Part shown: in pieces, positions 7,467 to 15,427 of the stretch
Numbering within the stretch: position 1 is the first letter of the stretch
Layout of the letters: each line of letters begins with the position of its first letter
Origin: Strigomonas culicis
Lineage: Eukaryota > Euglenozoa > Kinetoplastea > Trypanosomatida > Trypanosomatidae
Assembly (NCBI GenBank): GCA_000482145.1
Contig: AUXH01000248.1
Location: 1 to 25,985, forward strand
DNA length: 25,985 nt
Direction: 5' to 3'
Made by a program: the position numbers and the translations under genes
Notes under the pieces: model-generated
What the model was told of the DNA's origin: nothing
The model's input: only the letters and a program-made list of their open reading frames with translations
The model's database searches: none

Positions 7467-9050
7467 ATGAAGCGGGACAGCTCCGGCGCGGCGGCCGACC
7501 CCGGCCACCCCTCCCTCTGCTTTCATAGAGAAATACTCATAGTGCAGAAGTGGACGCAGATACGGCAGGACTTTCTGAGCTGTCTGACGCAGAGCGACAA
7601 CGGCATCGTGTGGAAGGAGCCCCGCAAGCTCTGGCGCTACAGCCAGGAGGCGCTCGGCAAGTGGATCCTTTCGCAGACGGCGCGCGCGGGGCCGCAGGTC
7701 GACATGCGCGCCCACCACTTCTTCCCCAGCGCGGAGCTCGTCGCCAGCTTCCCCGGCGGCCAGACGTACGACGAGCAGCTCATCCGAGACCTGACGCTCA
7801 AGAGCAACGGCGCGGACACGCCCGACGTGGCCGGCCGCATCCAGCGCCTCGTGCGGTCCTTCGGGCTCGCGCGGCGCTGCGCGGCGGCCCAGGCGGCGGT
7901 GGCTGAGCAGCTGGCTGCGGTGACGCCGCGCGGCGCCTACGCGCCGCGGCTGCGGCGGATGGAGGAGGACGCGCCCGACCGCAACGGCTTCCAGCGCCGC
8001 GTGCGGGGCCCGCTCGCCGTCTTCGGCGTGGAGCCGGTGCGCGGCGCCCGCGGCCCGCGCCTGCCCCCGCCGGCCTACATCCCCTGGGCCGCCTACGAGA
8101 AGCTGCGCCGCAGCTACAAGGCGCTGTACGAGGCGCGCGACCGCGCGGCCTACCCGCAGCTGGCCGCCGAGGAGCTGTTCCTGCGGCGCGCGGCCGTCGT
8201 CGCGTGGCGCTACGAGGGCTGCCTCGCCACCGGCTCGCTGCAGCTGTGCGCGGACACGTCTCTGAAGCAGAGTCTGCACGCGTCCGGCTACCTGGTGCTC
8301 GACCTCTGCGCGTCGCCCATCAACGCGTACATGGGCGTGCCCTGCGCGGGCACCTTCGCGAGCTCGCGGCACCGGGAGCAGTCCAGCCTCGACGTGGAGG
8401 AGCAGCCCAACTACTTCTGCTCCGCCTTCTACGACACGGACGTGTACTTCGGCAGCCTGGGCAGCGTGCTGCAGCTGCGGCCGCTGGAGCTCCTGCGCTC
8501 CAAGGAGGTGAACCCCGCCGGCAGGTCGCTGCTGCTGACGTACGACGTGCCGTACGACGAGGACCTGTGCGAACAGATGTTCACGAAGCTCATCCGCGAC
8601 ATGGCCGAGGCGGAGCGCGCGCGCCGCGAGGCGCCGGCCGGCGCGCCCTCTATCGACTACGTGCTCGTCCTGCCACTGTGGTGGAACATCCAGTTGCCCA
8701 TCGCGAAGCAGCTGTTCCAGGACGGCACGGCCGCGCCCGCGACGGCGGGGCTGGCGGCGCTGCTGGAGAAGAACGCGAGCGTGACGGACGAAGGCTACCG
8801 CGTGCCGTACGCGTGGCCCACGCAGTTGCCCAGCGCCTGCCAGCCGCCTGGCGCGCCGGCCGAGGCGAACTGGGCGTGTTTTGATGGCGTGTTTGTCGGC
8901 AGCGGGTACCGCTACTTCAGCACGCAGACGAACCAGTGGGTCGAGGATGTCACGTCGACGGAGGTGATCGGCCTGGCGGAGCCGACGGGCGACGGCACCC
9001 ATCGGCTTCAGACCGCACTGCGGACCTTCTACGGTGTGCAGGTAGACTGA
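7467..9050 (+). CDS. PCIF1-like cap-adenosine N6-methyltransferase family protein
   Basis: PCIF1 (CAPAM) methylates N6 of the 2'-O-methyladenosine next to the mRNA cap. This 527-residue protein carries the family signature in order: CASPINAYM (281-289, compare FASPLNCYF in animals), YFCSAFYDTDVYFGSLG (316-332, compare YCSAFPDTDGYFGSRG), then a DVPY tetrapeptide (360-363) followed by DEDLCEQM where animals have NPPF followed by CEELMDAM, and a hydrophobic strand YVLVLPLWWN like FIVFIPEW. The upstream part is helical, as in PCIF1. No N-terminal WW domain is seen. DVPY still fits a loose [ND]-x-P-[YF] pattern, so activity is possible but unproven. A longer open frame to GTG 7290 only translates the polypyrimidine tract; 7467 is the first ATG after the acceptor. 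Kinetoplastid cap-4 contains N6,N6-dimethylated first adenosine, which makes a role in cap modification attractive (inference). Confidence 0.72.
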   Translation: MKRDSSGAAADPGHPSLCFHREILIVQKWTQIRQDFLSCLTQSDNGIVWKEPRKLWRYSQEALGKWILSQTARAGPQVDMRAHHFFPSAELVASFPGGQTYDEQLIRDLTLKSNGADTPDVAGRIQRLVRSFGLARRCAAAQAAVAEQLAAVTPRGAYAPRLRRMEEDAPDRNGFQRRVRGPLAVFGVEPVRGARGPRLPPPAYIPWAAYEKLRRSYKALYEARDRAAYPQLAAEELFLRRAAVVAWRYEGCLATGSLQLCADTSLKQSLHASGYLVLDLCASPINAYMGVPCAGTFASSRHREQSSLDVEEQPNYFCSAFYDTDVYFGSLGSVLQLRPLELLRSKEVNPAGRSLLLTYDVPYDEDLCEQMFTKLIRDMAEAERARREAPAGAPSIDYVLVLPLWWNIQLPIAKQLFQDGTAAPATAGLAALLEKNASVTDEGYRVPYAWPTQLPSACQPPGAPAEANWACFDGVFVGSGYRYFSTQTNQWVEDVTSTEVIGLAEPTGDGTHRLQTALRTFYGVQVD

Positions 9051-9363
9051 AGGAGCATGCTGTAAAACGCGTCCTACAGTCGGGGCATATGTAGCTTCCA
9101 CTCTTTGAAAAAAAAAACATCTTTTCTCTCTCTCTGTTCACCATTTGTGTGTACATGCACATGGAGGGCGTATACCACCGTGTTTAACGATGCCTTCTCA
9201 TTTGTCTGTGCCGTTGTATCTCTTTCTATTCTCATTCTCTGTATCTTTCCTTCCTCTTTTTGTCTTTGCTTTTTGTTGTTGTTGTTGTTTGTGGTTGCAA
9301 GAATCGCTTTGCGGACGTTGTACTGTGTACAGACAAGCCTCTGGTGTAGGAAGGACACCGATC
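9051..9363 (+). other. Intergenic spacer, PCIF1-like gene to unknown gene
   Basis: The spacer holds the 3' UTR of the upstream gene, a first short CT-rich run at about 9120-9136, and a second long pyrimidine tract with a (TTG)5 stretch. No RNA gene or ORF with the local codon bias is seen. Confidence 0.7.
9192..9301 (+). promoter_or_regulatory. Polypyrimidine tract and trans-splice acceptor
   Basis: A long T/C-rich stretch ends in a (TTG)n run and GCAAG, with AG at 9300-9301. No ATG follows until the start at 9364. An alternative AG at 9165-9166 would place an out-of-frame ATG (9189) first, so it is less likely. Confidence 0.65.
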
Positions 9364-10266
9364 ATGAGCACGTTCGAGGAAGCCATTAGGAACGAGGACA
9401 ATGCGCGGGTGCGCGCCATCGTGACCGTGGGCGAGCGCGAGAGGGAGAAGGCGGAGCTGCAGGCGCGCATCGAGCGGTTCCGCGCCGCGGAGCGTGAGGA
9501 GGCGGCCGGCCGGCAGGCGGCCCAAGCCGAGCTGCTGGCCGAGGCGGAGCGCTACGACAAGTGGCAGAAGCGCAAGGAGCTGTCCGTGTCCAAGTCACGG
9601 AGCGCCAACCGCGACCGCACCGCCCCGGTGGCCACCCGCTCCCGCCTGAACGAGCTGTCGCAGCCGCGCGTGCACGACGAGCCCATGTACGGGGCGGGCA
9701 CCTACGGCAAGTGCATGCACCAGCGCACGAACCGCGTGGAGTTCCCGCAGGGCCGCAACGGCGCCCCCTACACGCCCGGCGTCGACCGCGACCGCATTGT
9801 GCCGACGTCCTCGTCGAGCACGCAGCACCACCACACGCCGCCGCGGAACGTCGAGCGCGACGCGTCGATTAAGGAGATTGCGCGGCAGCACGAGGCGAGC
9901 GCCGGGCGCCAGCGGCACCAGGACATCGAGGACGCCGCGCGGCGGGCCGCGCTGCAGCAGGGCGACGTGACGGTGGACGATTCGTACGGCGACGAAGGCA
10001 GTGAGGACGGGTGCGCCGACCGCGGGCACGCGCCGTCGGTCTTTAGCCACGCCTCGTCCAACGGCCCCATTCTCGCGACGGGCGTGCCGCACATGGGCCT
10101 GGCGTCGGAGAAGCCGACGACGCTGCACCACCTGCAGGCGTACGGCGGCAGCGTCGGCGTGCCGCGCGCGGCGCGGGAGGATGAGGAGAAACTAGACGAT
10201 CTCTCGCTGCCCGAGGTGACGACGCGGCTCGTGAGGATGCAGCATTCTCAAAAGACGCGCAAGTAG
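9364..10266 (+). CDS. Hypothetical protein, charged N-terminal helix
   Basis: I do not recognise a family in this 300-residue protein. Residues about 1-85 are rich in E, R, K and A with heptad-like spacing and look like a coiled coil. A basic Ser-rich stretch follows (about 78-95). A central segment around 110-145 has regularly spaced G, Y, R and F residues (MYGAGTYGKCMHQRTN), the most conserved-looking part and possibly a short binding motif. Residues about 150-280 are polar and probably disordered, with a His run, an acidic patch (DDSYGDEGSEDG) and many Ser/Gly. There is no signal peptide or membrane segment. The ATG at 9364 is the first after the acceptor; the frame extends upstream only without an ATG. 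Codon bias matches the neighbouring genes, so it is a real gene. Confidence 0.8.
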   Translation: MSTFEEAIRNEDNARVRAIVTVGEREREKAELQARIERFRAAEREEAAGRQAAQAELLAEAERYDKWQKRKELSVSKSRSANRDRTAPVATRSRLNELSQPRVHDEPMYGAGTYGKCMHQRTNRVEFPQGRNGAPYTPGVDRDRIVPTSSSSTQHHHTPPRNVERDASIKEIARQHEASAGRQRHQDIEDAARRAALQQGDVTVDDSYGDEGSEDGCADRGHAPSVFSHASSNGPILATGVPHMGLASEKPTTLHHLQAYGGSVGVPRAAREDEEKLDDLSLPEVTTRLVRMQHSQKTRK

Positions 10267-10403
10267 GACTAGCGACGCATCCATATACCAGCTACAACAA
10301 GCATGTGTCTATGCAGCTACAAAATATAAAATATATATCAGGTGTTATGTAAAGTAAACCGACTAGGAGATTTCTTTTCTCCCACCACCTACCACTTTTG
10401 GTA

Positions 10404-10441
10404 CTATACAAATAAAGCCATCAGTGACTTTATTTGTATAG
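10404..10441. repeat. Perfect 14-bp inverted repeat with 10-nt loop
   Basis: Left arm CTATACAAATAAAG (10404-10417) is the exact reverse complement of CTTTATTTGTATAG (10428-10441). The loop is CCATCAGTGA. It would form a stable hairpin in the 3' UTR of the upstream gene. Confidence 0.85.
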
Positions 10442-10694
10442 ATTTATTCTCATGTATGAAAATAAATAAAAAGCAAACCGTATAGTATATGACTCCATAG
10501 CATGTTGCAGTAGGAGTACCATCTACCTGTAGATCTGTACAGAGCTGTAAAGAACCACTGTTTGCACGTGCATCACTCACTTGAATATGGTCACCCGGTG
10601 TCATACTCCTTCTTCTTTCCACTGAACCCTTCTCGAAAAGAACACCGTCCAAAGCTAAAAGTCTATACCCCCCAACAAGAAGGAAAAGCTTAGC

Positions 10695-10714
10695 GTTTTT
10701 TCTTTTTCTTCTAG
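10695..10714 (+). promoter_or_regulatory. Polypyrimidine tract and trans-splice acceptor for SAXO
   Basis: An almost pure T/C run leads to CTAG, with AG at 10713-10714. A second AG at 10744-10745 is a possible alternative. No ATG lies between either AG and the start at 10770. Confidence 0.7.
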
Positions 10715-10769
10715 CTCGTGGATCCATTACTTTTTCTTAAAAAAGAAACCCCTTCGTTTTATCTTCGTC

Positions 10770-11573
10770 ATGACGCAGCTTCACTCGATTGCTAGCCTCG
10801 ACTACGGCGACGGCCGCACGTGCATCTGCCGCATCTGCGAGTGCGGCAAGCACCACTGCCCGGGCCACAAGGTGCCCTTCGTCGGCGACACGACGTACCG
10901 CGACGAGTACGTGCCGAAGCAGTCTGAGCGCGAGGCGGCGAACCGCCCGCGCGCAACCGTGTTCCCGACGAAGGCGGAGCCCGGCCACTACAAGACGACG
11001 AAGCAGGAGGCCGCGGAGCTGCTCGAGGGCAAAGAACTGCGGCCGGCGGAGTCCTACAAGCCGCGCAACGCGCAGATCAACCCCCTGCCCTTCGAGGGCA
11101 CGACGACGAACCGCGCGGACTTCCCCGGGCACATGCCGGACTACCAGCGCGTGAAGCGCCAGCAGGAGCCGCTGCCCAAGCAGCACGGCGTGTACGTGAC
11201 CACGAAGGGCACGATGGACCAGCCGGTCGACGAGCTCGCCACGCACGGCCAGCTGCCCCGGCCCCCGAAGAGCTTCAAGGGCAGCGACGCGGAGCACCAG
11301 GAGGTGCCCTTCGACGGCATCACGAGCTACACGGCGGACTACCCCCCGAAGGAGGCGCCGATGGACAAGAAGGGCCGCGACGTCGTGCTCGCGCAGACGC
11401 TGCCGGAGAACCGCGACTTCCAGACGACGACGAACGAGGCTTACGTGGCGCACCAGTTGGACCGCAACCGCCACCTCTGCCCCGCCGCCTTCGTGCCGCC
11501 GCGCCCGTGCTCGTCCGACGGCCACGTGAAGATCTCCGTCAACAACATCCCCACAGGCGATGTATCGTACTAG
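10770..11573 (+). CDS. SAXO: SAXO-type axonemal microtubule-stabilising protein (MAP6/STOP related)
   Basis: SAXO proteins bind and stabilise microtubules of axonemes, basal bodies and centrioles. The 267-residue product starts with the diagnostic cysteine-rich box CICRICECGKHHCP (Cys 18, 20, 23, 25, 30), which matches the human SAXO1 pattern C-I-C-x-x-C-x-C-G-R-H-H-C-P. It is followed by repeated Mn-type microtubule-binding modules: VPFVGDTTYRDEYVPK, PLPFEGTTTNRADFPGH, VPFDGITSYTADYPPK, and more divergent copies (PGHYKTTKQEA, GVYVTTKG, DFQTTTNEAY). The protein is hydrophilic with no membrane segment and no other domain. Trypanosomes have a flagellar SAXO, so the context fits. The start is the first ATG after the acceptor and the Cys box begins 17 residues in, as expected. 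Confidence 0.93.
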   Translation: MTQLHSIASLDYGDGRTCICRICECGKHHCPGHKVPFVGDTTYRDEYVPKQSEREAANRPRATVFPTKAEPGHYKTTKQEAAELLEGKELRPAESYKPRNAQINPLPFEGTTTNRADFPGHMPDYQRVKRQQEPLPKQHGVYVTTKGTMDQPVDELATHGQLPRPPKSFKGSDAEHQEVPFDGITSYTADYPPKEAPMDKKGRDVVLAQTLPENRDFQTTTNEAYVAHQLDRNRHLCPAAFVPPRPCSSDGHVKISVNNIPTGDVSY

Positions 11574-12243
11574 GAAGGGATTGGATTCACGTGTAGTTAC
11601 CCCCCATGGACACAGCTTTGGTCACTTATACTCTCTCTATATCTACTTCTTCTCCTTATTTCTCCAGTGGCATGACTCATGATGCTAAATGCATGTAGTT
11701 TTGTATGATGAAAAAGCCAGTGGGAAAAAAAAAGAATGCACATAGGAAACTGAAAAAGAAATGGACTGCAAGTTAAGATGAACACAAGCATCAAAAAGGA
11801 AACAAAAGAAACACTTGTGGTTTCATTTCCCCTTTTCTGTCTCTTGCCTATTTTAACGATGTGTTACTGTATTTTTTTTTTTTTGTAGAGAAAGTAGAAC
11901 GTATACACATGTATATAATGAAAAGAAATGTTCACTTCGTTATTGTTTTTTTTTTTTTCGTATTGCTTTGATCTTTATATGTATATCTCGGTTTTTAGTT
12001 TACTTGTATCTCCCTTTTTTCTTTCCTTCTTTCGAGCAGTACTTGAAAAACTCCATCTTCCGAAGAAAACACAACTGGTCCAATATAATAACAATAATAA
12101 TAATAATACTATACATTGAGTACATTGGTTTTTATCGTACTCCCCCTCTACATCTCCATTATACTTATCCACTTCAGGAGAGACCACTATAGTTGTCGTC
12201 GCTAAATAGATGCTGTTCAATCGTTATTCTTTTTTTTTGGTTT

Positions 12244-12265
12244 AGGAAAGTACATGTACTTTCCT
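12244..12265. repeat. 22-bp perfect palindrome
   Basis: The half-site AGGAAAGTACA is followed directly by its exact reverse complement with no spacer. The flanking bases no longer match. It could be a cruciform, a protein dimer site, or part of a UTR structure. The sequence alone does not say which. Confidence 0.85.
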
Positions 12266-12578
12266 CGTTATTCTCCGAAAGGGGATAATTCACTACTAGG
12301 CAAGCGCTTAGATTGCAACAAGCAAACAATAATGAAACACTCTTCCTCCACCTCTTTCTATCTTATTCCGTGGTATTGTGAACACTTAAAGGTTCGCAAA
12401 GGGAAAACAAATTGTACGCAATTCTCTTTTTTTTTAATTTACAAATAGAAGCTGTAAAGAAAAAAACTGCACATATCGTTAGCACTCGCAACAGTGCCCC
12501 AACAAATACAGGAGGAACTTTTCCTCTCCTGCTCTCCTGATAGAGTATCGCTCAGAGTAGAGGCGCAGCGCATCAGAT

Positions 12579-12599
12579 ATTTTCTTCTTCCCTTTATAG
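12579..12599 (+). promoter_or_regulatory. Polypyrimidine tract and trans-splice acceptor
   Basis: The run TTTTCTTCTTCCCTTT ends in ATAG, with AG at 12598-12599. The start ATG at 12619 is the first downstream, which gives a leader of about 19 bases plus the spliced leader. Confidence 0.75.
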
Positions 12600-12618
12600 C
12601 CCTCACCTTCTCTCGGCC

Positions 12619-15159
12619 ATGCGCTCCAACGGTGCCGTGCACTTAGGCAACAACACCTTCGCCGTCGCCCTCCGCGGCGTCGATAGTGCGCTGCACCTCG
12701 TGACCCCGGCCTTCAGCGACGCGGCCGACCGCTGCGTGTACTTCCCCTTCGACGCGCCGACTACCTTTTCCATCCGCACGACGCTGGCGCCGGCGCCGCA
12801 GCGCCTCGCGGCCGACGCGGACAAGGACGCAGACGGCAAGGACGGCGCGGGGCTCGTGCGGTCGCCCACGCGGCAGTTCCGGAGCACCGCAACGCCACAC
12901 CGCCACGTCCTTCTCGCGAGCGACGACGGGCGGCACATCGCGGCCATCAGCACGGAGACGACGCAGCATTTCATCCTCAACATGCAGAACATCCCGGTGT
13001 CCAAGTGCGCGCTCGAGACGGACGAGCTGGTGCGCTCCGTCTGCTGGCACCCCACGCGCGCCTACGTGTTGCTGGTGCTGCTGGCCTCCGGCCGCATCGT
13101 CGTCTACGACGTGCGCTACTACCCCCTCGGCGTGGTGCTTCCCATCGCGCGCGAGCTGGACACGTACAAGTACATCCCCCTGAAGTACTACGCGCGGCGC
13201 TCCGGGCCGTGGGTGAAGAAGGAAACGATCGATAGCACCATAGAACCCTTCACCCTGTACAGCGCGGTGGCGGACGCGAACCGAGCGATCATGCGCGGCA
13301 CCGGCGGCGCCGCGAAGGACCCCGTCGCCATCTCGGACAAGGAGAAGGAGAAGGGGCCTTTTGGCACGGCCGCCGTCCGGAGCAGTGCCGTGCCACAGAA
13401 CATGTTTGGCTACCGCAACGCGGCCGGGCTCTTCAAGGGCACGGCGGGCCCCAGCACCGCCACGGCGAAGGCCACGGTGTTCTCCGAGGACGGCGCGGAC
13501 GGCGTGCCGCTGCCCATCACGAAGGAGGAGGGGGAGGACGACGAGGGCGACGAGGCAGAGACCGCCGCCGCCGCCGCGCACGCCGGCGACGAGAAGGCCA
13601 CAGCGGCCGCCGACGCCACGCCGCGCGAGGCGGCCGGCGCCGACGAGAGCGGCGGTCCGCCTCGGACCGTCTTCGCGGGCGCGCGGCAGCTGCGCGGGCG
13701 CGAGATCCTCCGGCTGACGGCGCCGCTCGACCCTGGCCGCGCGGAGCCGCCTGCGAGTGAGCCGGCCCCGCCGGGCACACTGCTCATCACCGCGCCGACG
13801 GACGCGCGGCCGGAGGTGCCCGAGCTCGTCGACGCGACCATCGTGCGGCCGACGCGCAGCCTGCCGCCCACGCTGCTCCTCCTCACCGCGCTCGGGGACG
13901 TCTACAGCTGCAAGATCGACCACGAGGGGCTGCCCACGACGGACATCGCCTCCGGCGTCGAGCACAAGCCGTCCGCGCCGCCGCCCTTTCTGACGCACAA
14001 GATCTGCTACCTCGTCGACAGCGGCCTCGACGAGGCGGAGACGGAGCCGCCGCGTGACGTCGCGCTGGCCGCGCGCAGCTGCCACATCGACGTGGAGCGG
14101 GAGCTGCACGCGGTGGTGACCGTGTTCAACACGGGCCGCGCAAAGATCGCCTACGTGTCCGAGTCCGACCTGATCGGCCAGCCGCGCGACCGGCAGGTGC
14201 CGGTGCTCGCGGAGCGGCAGGCGAAGGGCGTCGCGGACTACAGCGTGTCGGTGCAGCTGGGCCCGCCCGTCGACGCGGGCGCCTACCTCTCGATGGAGGT
14301 CCCCACGACGACGCACCTCGTGCAGATGGGCGCGCAGGGCAACGTGTGTCTCGTCCGCTACGGCAGCGAGGGCGCCGTCTTCCTCATCGCCCTCCCCGTG
14401 TGGCTGAGCGGCCGCGGCTGGTGCTACTTGGCGCGCGGCGACGAGGCGGCCCGCGCGCCGGCCACGCCGATCGTGAGCACCGACGCGATGGTGGTGCCGA
14501 CACCGCTGTCCTTCCGCCTGCCCTTCGCGACGAAGGGCAAGAGCGTCACGCTGAGCGCCTCGCAGCTGCTGGTGGTGCCCGAGGAGGTCGCCCCGACGGT
14601 GGCGACGGAGCCGCGGGTGACGCGGGCGGACGTGGTGACGCTGGACCTCCTGCAGCTGGTGCGGGCCGCGATGTACGGGACGCTGGGCGCCATCACGCGC
14701 GTCGGGCACGCCCCGCAGGGCAAGGAGGCGCCGAAGGAGGACACGGAGAAGAAGCCGGCCGCGGCGGGCAGCGCATGGGCGCACCTCGATGAGTCGCTGG
14801 AGCTCGCCAAGAGGGCCCACGCGGCCTTCTTCGAGCGTGTCAGCGAGACGGACCAGAAGAAACAGATGGAGACACAGACACTGCTCGAGGCGTGCACCAC
14901 CGCCATCGAGCGCGCGAACGAGAAGACGAGCAAGCGCTTCAAGGACCTCGTGGGCAAGCAGACCCGGCTGCGCCTCGCGCGCGAGGAGCTGGAGCGCAAC
15001 GTGCAGCTACTCGCCTCGCAGATCGAGGTGGAGCGCACGACCATCCTGAACGGCATCGCACACCGCCGGGGTGTGCGGGGAATCGAGGAGGCGAATGAGA
15101 AGCTGAACACGATGCATAAGATACTGAGCGTAGTAGAGGAGCGATTGGACCTCACATGA
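12619..15159 (+). CDS. Probable Nup82/Nup88-type nucleoporin (beta-propeller plus coiled coil)
   Basis: The 846-residue protein has two parts. The N-terminal two-thirds look like a beta-propeller: repeated short strand patterns, including HRHVLLASDDGRHIAAIS and VCWHPTRAYVLLVLLASG (W143-H144-P145) followed by RIVVYDVRYY, which resembles the 'WHP ... LTSDN ... RIYD' blade of Nup88/Nup82. A low-complexity acidic, Ala-rich insert (about 290-350) interrupts it. The last ~120 residues (from about 724) form a clear coiled coil, starting LDESLELAKRAHAAFF and ending KLNTMHKILSVVEERLDL. This propeller-then-coil layout is that of Nup82/Nup88, whose trypanosome counterpart (Nup76) sits on the pore and works in mRNA export. 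The family call rests on architecture and one blade motif, so another propeller/coiled-coil protein remains possible. The start is the first ATG after the acceptor. Confidence 0.55.
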   Translation: MRSNGAVHLGNNTFAVALRGVDSALHLVTPAFSDAADRCVYFPFDAPTTFSIRTTLAPAPQRLAADADKDADGKDGAGLVRSPTRQFRSTATPHRHVLLASDDGRHIAAISTETTQHFILNMQNIPVSKCALETDELVRSVCWHPTRAYVLLVLLASGRIVVYDVRYYPLGVVLPIARELDTYKYIPLKYYARRSGPWVKKETIDSTIEPFTLYSAVADANRAIMRGTGGAAKDPVAISDKEKEKGPFGTAAVRSSAVPQNMFGYRNAAGLFKGTAGPSTATAKATVFSEDGADGVPLPITKEEGEDDEGDEAETAAAAAHAGDEKATAAADATPREAAGADESGGPPRTVFAGARQLRGREILRLTAPLDPGRAEPPASEPAPPGTLLITAPTDARPEVPELVDATIVRPTRSLPPTLLLLTALGDVYSCKIDHEGLPTTDIASGVEHKPSAPPPFLTHKICYLVDSGLDEAETEPPRDVALAARSCHIDVERELHAVVTVFNTGRAKIAYVSESDLIGQPRDRQVPVLAERQAKGVADYSVSVQLGPPVDAGAYLSMEVPTTTHLVQMGAQGNVCLVRYGSEGAVFLIALPVWLSGRGWCYLARGDEAARAPATPIVSTDAMVVPTPLSFRLPFATKGKSVTLSASQLLVVPEEVAPTVATEPRVTRADVVTLDLLQLVRAAMYGTLGAITRVGHAPQGKEAPKEDTEKKPAAAGSAWAHLDESLELAKRAHAAFFERVSETDQKKQMETQTLLEACTTAIERANEKTSKRFKDLVGKQTRLRLAREELERNVQLLASQIEVERTTILNGIAHRRGVRGIEEANEKLNTMHKILSVVEERLDLT

Positions 15160-15290
15160 CTGTTGTTTCCTAAGCTGTTTAACCCGATACACATTTCCAC
15201 TAAAAAATAAAAGTGATTCTTCTGTTGCTATACATGCGTGACTGTACCTAATAGCAGCCGTATCGTTGTGTGCTGTATCACGAAAACGTT

Positions 15291-15336
15291 ATTTTTCTTC
15301 TCTCTTTCATGTTCTTCATCTGCATCCATACACTAG
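15291..15336 (+). promoter_or_regulatory. Polypyrimidine tract and trans-splice acceptor
   Basis: A T/C-rich run at 15291-15327 is followed by AG at 15335-15336. Using that AG leaves a 20-codon upstream ORF (15344-15406). Using the later AG at 15405-15406 removes it and makes 15428 the first ATG. Confidence 0.6.
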
Positions 15337-15427
15337 TATAGGTATGAAAATAGAGGCTTCCTTGCCGATTACAAGAAGCCACAATAGACAAAAGATCATC
15401 TCTTAGACACCCCACCGCGCACACGCA

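Larger units (their letters stand above)
10267..10769 (+). other. Intergenic spacer with strong hairpin
   Basis: This 503-base spacer contains the 3' UTR of the unknown gene, a perfect 14-bp hairpin at 10404-10441, and the acceptor region of the SAXO gene. Its middle (about 10450-10700) is less AT-biased than other spacers and is open on the - strand for 107 codons (10404-10727). That frame does not have the codon bias of the genes here and is not called as a gene. Confidence 0.6.
11574..12618 (+). other. Long AT-rich intergenic region (about 1 kb)
   Basis: This is the longest spacer in the window. It contains the SAXO 3' UTR, several internal T/C-rich runs (about 11830-11850, 11945-12035 and 12425-12435), an (AAT)5 run at 12093-12107, a 22-bp palindrome at 12244-12265, and a 16-base match to the sequence upstream of TBCD at 11778-11793. 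Two + strand ORFs of about 60 codons (11928-12119 and 12254-12448) are T/A-rich and unlike genes here. A small ncRNA or a lost gene is possible, but nothing recognisable is seen. Confidence 0.6.

Noticed and set aside
11928..12448. Small + strand ORFs of about 60 codons in the long spacer
   Set aside because: They are Phe/Leu/Asn-rich translations of T/A-rich DNA with none of the GC-rich codon bias seen in every accepted gene.
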